Of a DNA stretch of 64,000 bases, positions 27,601-36,600 are shown piece after piece. How positions within the stretch are numbered: position 1 is the stretch's first letter; the number at the start of each line of letters is the position of its first letter. Source of the DNA: Rhipicephalus microplus (Eukaryota; Arthropoda; Arachnida; Ixodida; Ixodidae); assembly GCF_043290135.1 (NCBI RefSeq), contig NC_134710.1, positions 283,927,276 to 283,991,275 of the forward strand, read 5' to 3'. A model generated the notes under the pieces. That model did not search any database. It saw nothing but the letters and a program-made list of their open reading frames with translations, and had not been told where the DNA came from. The translations under genes and the position numbers were made by a program.

Positions 27601-30600
27601 AAAAACTTGAGTGCACCACGATGCTTATAAAAGAAAAGTCATCGCATGTGCAAAAACGTACGGAAATCGAGCCGCATCGCGGTCGTTCGCAGTTCCCGAA
27701 ACGTGCGTGCGGGACCGGCGGAAACAAAAGCAGGAGATTGTCAACAGCAAAGCTTCACGCAAAGGCTTCAGTGGACTACAGCAGGGTCGGTTTCCGCAAA
27801 TTAAAGAGCTGCTCGGCGAGTATGTCCTTGAGCAGCGAGCTGCACAGCGGCCCGTGACGACAGAACTGCTCCAAGTGCGGGCTATGCAATTAGTCTTAGA
27901 AAACGGTCTAATGCGGAGCCAGTTTAAAGCGAGCAGGTGCTGGCTAACTAACTTTATGAAGAGGAAAGGCTTTTTCCTCCGAAGGGGAACATGCATATGC
28001 GAAAAGTTTTGCGGAGGAGTACGATGAAAAGCTTCACAGTTTTCAGAGGTTCGTCCTAAACTTGCGGCGCAACAACGGCTACCTGCTTGGGCAAATCGGG
28101 AATGCCGATCAGACGCCTCTTTACTTCGACATGCCTGGCACCACAACCGTCGAGAAGAAGGGGGCGAAGCAAGTTCGCGTGCTGACATCGGTCCACGGTA
28201 AAACTACAGTGACGGCAATGCTCTGTTACACGTCAGATGGGCACAAGCTTCGCCCGTACCTCATATTTAAATAGAAGACGCTCCCGAAAGGAGTCGTTTT
28301 TTCGAGTGATGTGATCGTGCGGGCCAGCGAGAAAAATGGGTGCGCGTTGCAATCGGTGTCTTACGTTTTTTTTGTTTTTTTTTTCGCGGTGGAAATCAGG
28401 TGCGCGTTACAATCGAGGGCGCGGTAGAATCGAGTAAATACGGTACATGCAGCAGTCTACAACTGTTTAGTTATTCAAGAAATAAATTACAGCGACGAAG
28501 TAATAAGCTACACCACTTTCTGCAAGTGCCCTCGGAGTTTTACTGCATCTACCAACTCAAAAAAAAAAAGAAACATAAAAACCAAAAACTACTCTTCACT
28601 GCCTCAGAGCAGACAGAACTTGCTTTCCCACCAAAACACGCATATACTCACCCTGGATGGCGTCCAGGAATGCTTGATGCATGTCTGTGGGCATCAAAGG
28701 CTCGGGCAGCTCACGGAAAAGTAGCTTAAGCAGGGCAGCAGCTACTGTCACATCCCCTTCAGCCTCTAGAGGTGCGTCGCCTGACTGGTCAAAGCTCCAA
28801 CGTAGCTTCTCGACCAAACGGGCATTGGCGCTCACTCGAAATAGGCCCTCTTGCCCCATGCCTGCAAAAAAATCCCATCTGGAGTCACTTACCACTGTTG
28901 CCAAACACACCAGGCTTTGCAAGGCTGCGGAGTGACAAACAGTGTGGTCCAGGATATTGTCGTGCACAATTATCTAGTAAAATCTTGTTAAACTCTTCCT
29001 TACTGAGTCAGTTGGCCAAGAATGATACAATGCGAATTCAAGCATGCATTTTGATAACCAAATGCATGCTTTGAGCGTGTTTTAAATTTTTTACTGCACC
29101 ATCTGTTCAACAGAAGAATTCAGCAAATTGAATCAGATTAGCTTTATTGTGTGGACGAGTCCAGCTTGTTTTCGGTAGGAATGGCACAAAGCATGGGGAC
29201 AAGCTCAACTCGTCTTCGGCAGGGAAAAGGTTAAACAGAACCTGAAGTAAACAGAAAAACAAGTTCCCCTTAGCAGAAAATTGGCTACTGACAAATATGT
29301 GAAGGGCTCAACAGCCACATACAAAACTAACCAAAGTAGAAGCAATCGTTCTACATACTTAAGTAACATGTAATTTCCATTAATGACGCTTCTACTGTAA
29401 TTTGCTTAATTGTAGTACTGTGTATTTTCTTGCACTAAAGGCATTAGCTAGGCCAAAAATTTTAAAGCTCCCCCACAAAATCTTTTCGTATTTTACTGTG
29501 TAGAACTACAAGCAGTTAAACAATGAGTTTCGAAAAATTTAAGGCCTCCCAGCACTTCTATGAAGCACTAGAGTGGTGACAGTGCTACATAATCATACTT
29601 TCTTTTTCTTTTTTTCTGGGATAACTATGACACTAATTTATGTCTTTGTTAATAAATGTCACACCATGCCGAAAAACCACTAGAAAGTTTTCCAAGCACA
29701 CATACTATACATTTATGTGTTCTTGCTTTTTTCTCACTATACCAAACCTGTCATACAATGAATTAGAGCTTTCCAGTTGTGTCACACAATGCCCTTTTCC
29801 ACTACCTCATTTGGTAATGTAATGTAATGTAGGCACAATGAAGAGCTTGGAGAAGTCTGTGGCATTACAGTGAAGTCGTGTCTTACAGAATAAACTTCTT
29901 CCCACTTTTCACATTACCTTCTTGCATGTGTCTCTCAGACTGCAATTTCATGTGCAGAGCCTTGCTCGTGAGAATCTTTAGTACTACTGCTGCTTAATAC
30001 ATTTTCACTTACCAAAGAATTTCGTTCAGCTCCAGTACATTTGTAACGACAACACTTTTGCAGAGCCAATCAAAACTGAAATACACTTTCATAATACCAG
30101 CACTATCTTTTAATTTAGTTTTATTTGACTGTAATATATTGAACAAGCTTAGAAAGTAGTTATCTTTTTTTATTGAATACCCTTCTTGCATTTAATGGGA
30201 GATGCCGGTAGAAAAACAACACCTTTTTTTCTAAAAATTAGATTTTTCATTTTTATTTGCTTTTACAAATATACTTCCTCTACTTTTACAATAAAAGAAA
30301 ATCTGAAGATTTCAAAAAAACTTGAAATAGGATAAAATCGCCTTTGAACAGCACAAGGTAGGTACTAAAAACTAAAAGAAGCTCATTGTGTAGAGTCCCC
30401 TAAAAATCATCACCTGGCCTTTTCTATTGCGTTTCACATGAGGATTTCATTAAAGCCACATGCTCAAGATAACCATGTTTGCCAAGCTCTCATGATGGAA
30501 GAACTAATCTTAAAAACACATCTTCCTCACATAGATGAGCCTTCACTCATACCTTAAAATGCGTTTTTCTTAAGATCCACTTTTGGGGAACTTCTTGAGT

Positions 30601-33600
30601 TTACATGTAAGGTCTTTGGTATTTATGATAGCCCATTTCCCATGACATTTTACCCACATATTCCTTATCATGTTAAGGGTGCAAGTATCTCTTTGTAAAC
30701 TTGAAATTGCCCATATTATTAATACAACTTAAAGTAAGCAATTAGTATGGACTGGGCATTCTCAGAATTATGACATTACAATTTTTCTTGTCCCCTAAAA
30801 TGTCTTATATACACTTTCTTGATAATTATTTAATGAGAGCAAGATTAGTTAATAACGGCCGAGAACAATAAATTTTTAGTGGCATAAAAAGTTCACTACC
30901 ACATTTACTCACATAATCCTCGCACTTTTTCCGGCGGAAAACCGATGGAAAGTTGGGGCCTGCGAGAATTATGCGGGGAAAACTTTCCACGAAAACGTAC
31001 AGAGCGAAAAAGAAAACGAAGTTTCCGCAAATCGGTATTCTCACACCAGCAACTAATAGCAAGCTTTGAGAAGTACTAATTAAAATTTACCTCGACAATA
31101 AAAGCAGAGGTTCAACACAAGGCAAGATCTATTTGAGACACGAAAAGTGCAAGCAAATAGTCGAGATTTAGAATGCCATACTTTCTTGTGGGCGTTGCGG
31201 GCGTAGTGGTAGTGTTTGTCACTCAACAGAAGCCCTCAAAAGGTAAGCGTAGGATGGCAGTATTTCGCTGATGGCTATTTAACAGAATCGTTCACGGTTT
31301 CCTTTTGAAGAAATAAAGTTTACATCAATCCCAGTCTTAGACATATGGCATGCCCAACACGTCTTGGTGGCTTTCAGCTGCCGTCACCAGTAGCGAACAC
31401 AAAACTCGTCGACTCCGAAGGGCCCACCAGCGGCTCCGTTGCCGTAGTTTAGTGCATGATCAATGACTTTCAACTTGAAAGCAGCCGTGTAGCTTCAATA
31501 TCGCCCCATAACGTGACAAGATTACAGACACAACGTACAAAATATGCCACAACGCGCACTTGCCACTTTGGCTTGGCTTAGATTAGATTGAATCTCCGTG
31601 CAATAATAGTACACTTGATGTTCAAGAGACGGCGCCAGATGGCGCGCGCTAGCATCATCAACGGCTGGAACGAGCAGATGACATTATTGTGGCAATTTTC
31701 GGGGGTGCGATAATTACTAGAGGAAAAAAAACGTATTTTTGTTGGGTGATGTGGGGGGTGGGAAAATTATGCAAGTGAAAGAATTATGCAAGTGAAAGAA
31801 TTATGCGAGTAAATATGGTACTTTTTTAATGCTGTCATGACATAAAAGCTGTGCAAGTTACTATAAAACTAGTTACATATTTGAAATCAGCACAAAAGCC
31901 TATATATACAGCGAAAATTTTATTGCCCCCTGCTACAGATAAATGTAACGTTTTTTTCAAAGTACACCACCCCTTCACTCTTTTATTACCGTGCAAAAAT
32001 GATTATCTTTCATATGTCTATAGCATGCATTGCAGCATACCAAACCGTGCACAATGCAATGCACTTTCCAAAAAACATATGTTGTAGAGCAACAAAAACA
32101 TTTTGGATTGTATAAAAATAAGAAGAAAAATGTGGAATTTCGGGTTCCCAGCTAGTAAACAGTGCAATAGTAAACTATACATACAAAAATATTCAAAACT
32201 AATAAGAAACAGTATATACATCTTGAAGATAAATTACCCCAGCAACAGTATAAAAATAATACATATTGTACAAAAAATATTTCTTTCACACAGACGAAGA
32301 AAATCGGAACCGAAGTGCTGCTTCATTCTTCATGCCATGCGGTGAAGCATAGCTTGCTTTTTCAAGAAGCACAAGTGAGTTCATACACTTTTCTCAGTAA
32401 TTTTTTTGTTTTGCGATAATAGCCTGCAGGTGTTGCAATATAGATGGATGCCCGTGATGTGAATAGGTAATGTCTTTATAACTCAGATGTCCAATGAACT
32501 TTTCAATAAACTTTGCATAGGTTGGCATTCCAATATATGCATCCAGGCACATTTCTTTTGTATTTTTGCACATCATAATAATTAGTCGATGGCAGTTTAC
32601 GATAGGCTTTAAGAAAAACAAAGTTATCGAGTATGCCAAATGGCATGGCAAACTGGCGGCACAACGGAAACGCTGTGCATCGGGGAAAAGTGTCCGATAC
32701 TGGAGGAGCCAAAGGCAGCGCATCACATCCTACAGCAACTAAAAAAAAAAAAAACTGTTTCATGAACGGACTGCAGTGCACCCTGAACTACAGGTTTTCC
32801 TTCTCACTTTAATCCAAGTGCCATCCTAAATAATCTGCATGCCATTCAAATAATCTGAGCGCCGAGCTATTTTATTCATGTGCCAAACATTTAATCCAAG
32901 CACCAACACATTTAATCCAAGCGCCAACTCACTCAGGCCGCGTGCCATTGAGTTTAATCCAAGTGCCACCATATTTAATCCAATTGCCAATGACTTTAAT
33001 TCAGGTGCAAGTCAGTTTAATTCATGTGCTAGAAACACACAGTTAGCAACTATATGTAGTATAAATGTCAGAATAACGTAAACATGGCATCACAGCAACA
33101 ACTTTTCCCTCGGCTATACATGGTAGCGCTTATGAAATAAAGTGCGCAGTGCGACTTCCCCAACATTTTGGTGTCATAGCTTCAAAATAAAAGAAACAGT
33201 CAGTAGTAATTGCATTTGTGGGTACTTAAATGTATTTGCTCATAGAGTCCATGTTAGTCTTTATTGCATTGCTACTGCTTCATTCCGGTTAACCATCTAC
33301 ACCATCGCATATGCATAGATTCGTGTTGTCTGCTGAGCAGACGGCATTTGGCTACTTATGCTCTGAGGCTACCGCAGTCGTCTGCTCAGCCCAGGGAGAA
33401 CAGCGACCGACAGATGATATTCATTCGTTCTTGAAATCATAAATAACCACTTAAAAATAACAAACTTGCATTTAATCGGGTTCATGTGGAAATAAGTTGT
33501 TATAAAAGCATCAAAGTAGATACTCCTGTTTTCATGTAACAGGCGACGCTTAGTGTAGCTAAAGCGTGTTTACTTGAAACGTGTCTTTTCATACGGAAAC

Positions 33601-36600
33601 ATTTGCAGACGAAGAGAGAGCTTTGCTTGAAGTCATGGCTGGACGCAAACGAGGACCACACTTTAAGAACCCCGACGAACCTCGTCGAAAAAACAGCAGA
33701 GTATCGGTGGTCAACAGGGCTAGGATTGTGGACGTTTACAGGCGTGGCGGTGACTTAAAACAACTGGCCGACGCTCTAGGCATCAACATTAAAACAGCAA
33801 GATCGATTGCCGCTACCGACAGAGAAACATCAAAGCATGGTGGGGGTTCAAAAAGGAAGTTTGGAGATGACGTCGTGAGTACTTTGAGACGAATTGTCGA
33901 CGAAACTGTACATTTACATTGAAGCAAATAAAGGAGGCCCTGGAGAAAAAAATGCCAGGAGTAACAATCAGTGCAAGCACAGTCGACGGCTTGCTGGATG
34001 CCCCCTGCTACTCCATGAAGCTAGTGACGCAGATGCCCACAGATCGCAACCGTGACGACATCAAGCACAGCCGCATGCTGTACGCCCAATGGCTGCAGTC
34101 TGATGGACCGCGTGTTTGCCGCTTCTATTTGGATGAGACTAACTTCAATATCAGGTGTTCCAGGAACTTCGGCAGGGCAGCTAAAGAACAACTAGCTGTG
34201 CACATTACTACAACGACAAAGGGAGTGAACTTGAACATTATAGCATGCATGTCTGCAAATGGAGTTATTCACTGGACTGTGGTGGACAAAGTTCATTGGG
34301 TTGTTTTTAATGACTTCTTCAGTGATGTTTCGGCCTGCGTAGAAGGTGATGAGCCAAATACTGAAGCTGTATTCCTTTTTGATAATGCACCTGCTCACGC
34401 TCGAGCAGAACAGGCGGCTTTGGCTAACTCCATGCACTCTATTAAGCGCCTGCCAGCGTACAGTCCCTTCTTTAACCCTATAGAAGAAGCCTTCTCGAAA
34501 TTCATGTCACACGTGAAGGCCTACCTGAGCGAACGTCCTAATTTAGTTTTAGTGACACCGCAAGGCATGACGAAAAAGGAGCACAGGCGTTCTTTGCTGC
34601 TGGATGCGGCTCGCCACTCCATGCAACAAATACAGCGCGTGGACTGAGCGGCCTTTGATCGGCACAATTTCTCTTCCGTGCCTGCCGCTTTGCGTGAAGA
34701 TGACTTGTGAACATCCGTCTCCGAGCCCTATGAGACAGTTCCGTTTTAATAAATACACTAACCTGTGGCTATGTTGCATTTCTTGAATAAATAGTAGTAC
34801 TCACTCTTGTTTTCCTGTATATGTATATGTATGTATGTGTACACGCACGCACGCATGCACACACGCACACACACACACACACACGCATATATTTTTGTGT
34901 GTGTGTGCGTGCGTGCTTCTATGTGTGTGTGTAGAGATAGAGAGGGAGACAGAACAAATAATTTAGTGATTGCACTGAATCCGCAAGCTTCCAATGTGCG
35001 ATGAGAGGCATAATGCCGCGCAAAAAAAACACGTACACAAAAAAAGAAAGCTAGGCCCAAGGTCAGTTGCGTGTTATTATCATTTTGTTTCCTCTGTGTT
35101 CGTTTCATCGCATTCATCAAGTACGTCACAAAACTAACAAGCTAAACGAACAATCAGTACTGTTCGTAACATTGGAGACATTTAACTTTGTTTGAATAAA
35201 AAAATAAGAGCATATAATAATGTAAAATAAAACTTCTATTGCCACATCAGGATGATCAGTTTACGTTTTATGTTCACTACAGGAAAAAAAAACATATTGG
35301 AATTATCTCTAATTCACAGTGCGTGCCGCGCGACGGCTTCCTAATTTCTTGAGTATGTAGCTGTCTTTGACCCATCACTGCCCGGGACCATGCTTTTAAT
35401 CTCTTAGCATGCATTCCGGCACTTCAATAAACATAGTGTGTCGTTCGCATTACTTGACCTGTCCTGGTCATGTAATGTTGTAGTGTGTACCAAAGCCAAT
35501 TATGAGCTTCAGTGAAGGATACTGAATTTCATTGCACTGTAAAATATTCAGTAATATGTTCCTGCGTTTTTTTAGTTTTCATTAAATTCATTTCACCTGG
35601 GCCAAGCACTCAATATACAAACTTGCGCATAGCAAAGTATAAGCACTCCAAACATGGCTTAAGCGAACCACGGCAGTAATTTTTTTCAGGAATACCATCG
35701 GCGAATACAAATAATAATGATTTATTCTACCTTCCGACTATTGTCTTTTATAGTATAGGAACTGCATTTCAATTGCACTGTCATTTTTACGCCCCGTATT
35801 CTGGTTTTTGTGCATGGATTAAACTGACTGGCACCTGAATTAAAGTCATTGGCAATTGGATTAAACACTGTGGCACTTGGATTAAACTCAATGACACGCG
35901 GCCTGAGTGAGTTGGCGCTTGGATTAAATATGTTGGCACTTGAATTAAATGTTTGGCACAAGGATTAAATAGCTCGGCACTCCGATTATTTCAATGGCGT
36001 GCAGATTATTTAGGCTGGCACTTGGATTAAAGTGAGCGGGAAAACCTGTAGATATGCTACTCACCGAATTATTCTGAGAGCTACGTGCAAGGTCACTACC
36101 CGTAACAGCGGAGTGCATCGGCGTGAAAGCTCTCGAGATAGCGTGCGACTCTGGCCTCACGATGGTGCAACTCAAGGGATCCCCATCGTGGGTGCGCCAA
36201 TTGATGAATGGAAGGCCTTTGCGCTGAGGCGGCTTACTTCTGTCTTTCCGCAAATGCTGGATCAATAACGCATTGGATGGAATGAAGGACGATGCACTCT
36301 GGCACGTTACTAGTGAAAAGCGGACTTCGTCAGACTGAAGTTCGAACGTCTCTGAATGACAGCACATTGTGGCCTTCTGGTGTTTAAATACATAAGATTA
36401 GTGTCCAAATAAAAAGAAATGTCACCACAGTGAAGCTGGTTGTGTCGTGTATTTATCAAGGCAAGGGTGCGCCACGGTAATTTTCAATTTTTTTAAATTT
36501 ATTTTTCGGCGATTTGAGGTTTGGGAGGTCGACCTATAGTCCTGTTTTTGCAGTAGTTGCAATCTGCTCTATCATGTCCCTTACATGTCAGTGAAAAGAA

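Larger units (their letters stand above)
30205..31957. repeat. Dispersed AT-rich repeat, copy B, interrupted
   Basis: This is a diverged copy of 5200-6115 in the same orientation, in intron 1 of the FAM13-type gene. It is split by the 920-bp insertion at 30899-31818. After the insertion the similarity resumes and the CATATTTGAAATCAGCA block reappears near 31871. Confidence 0.65.
32791..36048 (+). mobile_element. IS630/Tc1-like transposon with long repeat-built TIRs
   Basis: The element is 3258 bp, begins CAGGTTTTCC and ends GGAAAACCTG. It is bordered by TA at 32789-32790 and 36049-36050, the target site of the IS630-Tc1-mariner superfamily. Terminal inverted repeats of about 245 bp flank a single transposase gene and about 1.2 kb of non-coding sequence 3' of it. 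It sits inside an older pogo-type element in intron 1 of the FAM13-type gene. Confidence 0.9.

Noticed and set aside
32791..33035. Regularly repeated units as a CRISPR-like array
   Set aside because: Units are degenerate, spacers are only a few bases, and the array is mirrored at the other end of a transposon in a eukaryotic genome.
33055..33580. Possible additional gene inside the IS630-like element 5' of the transposase
   Set aside because: Only short frames, AT-rich, with no similarity to known accessory proteins.
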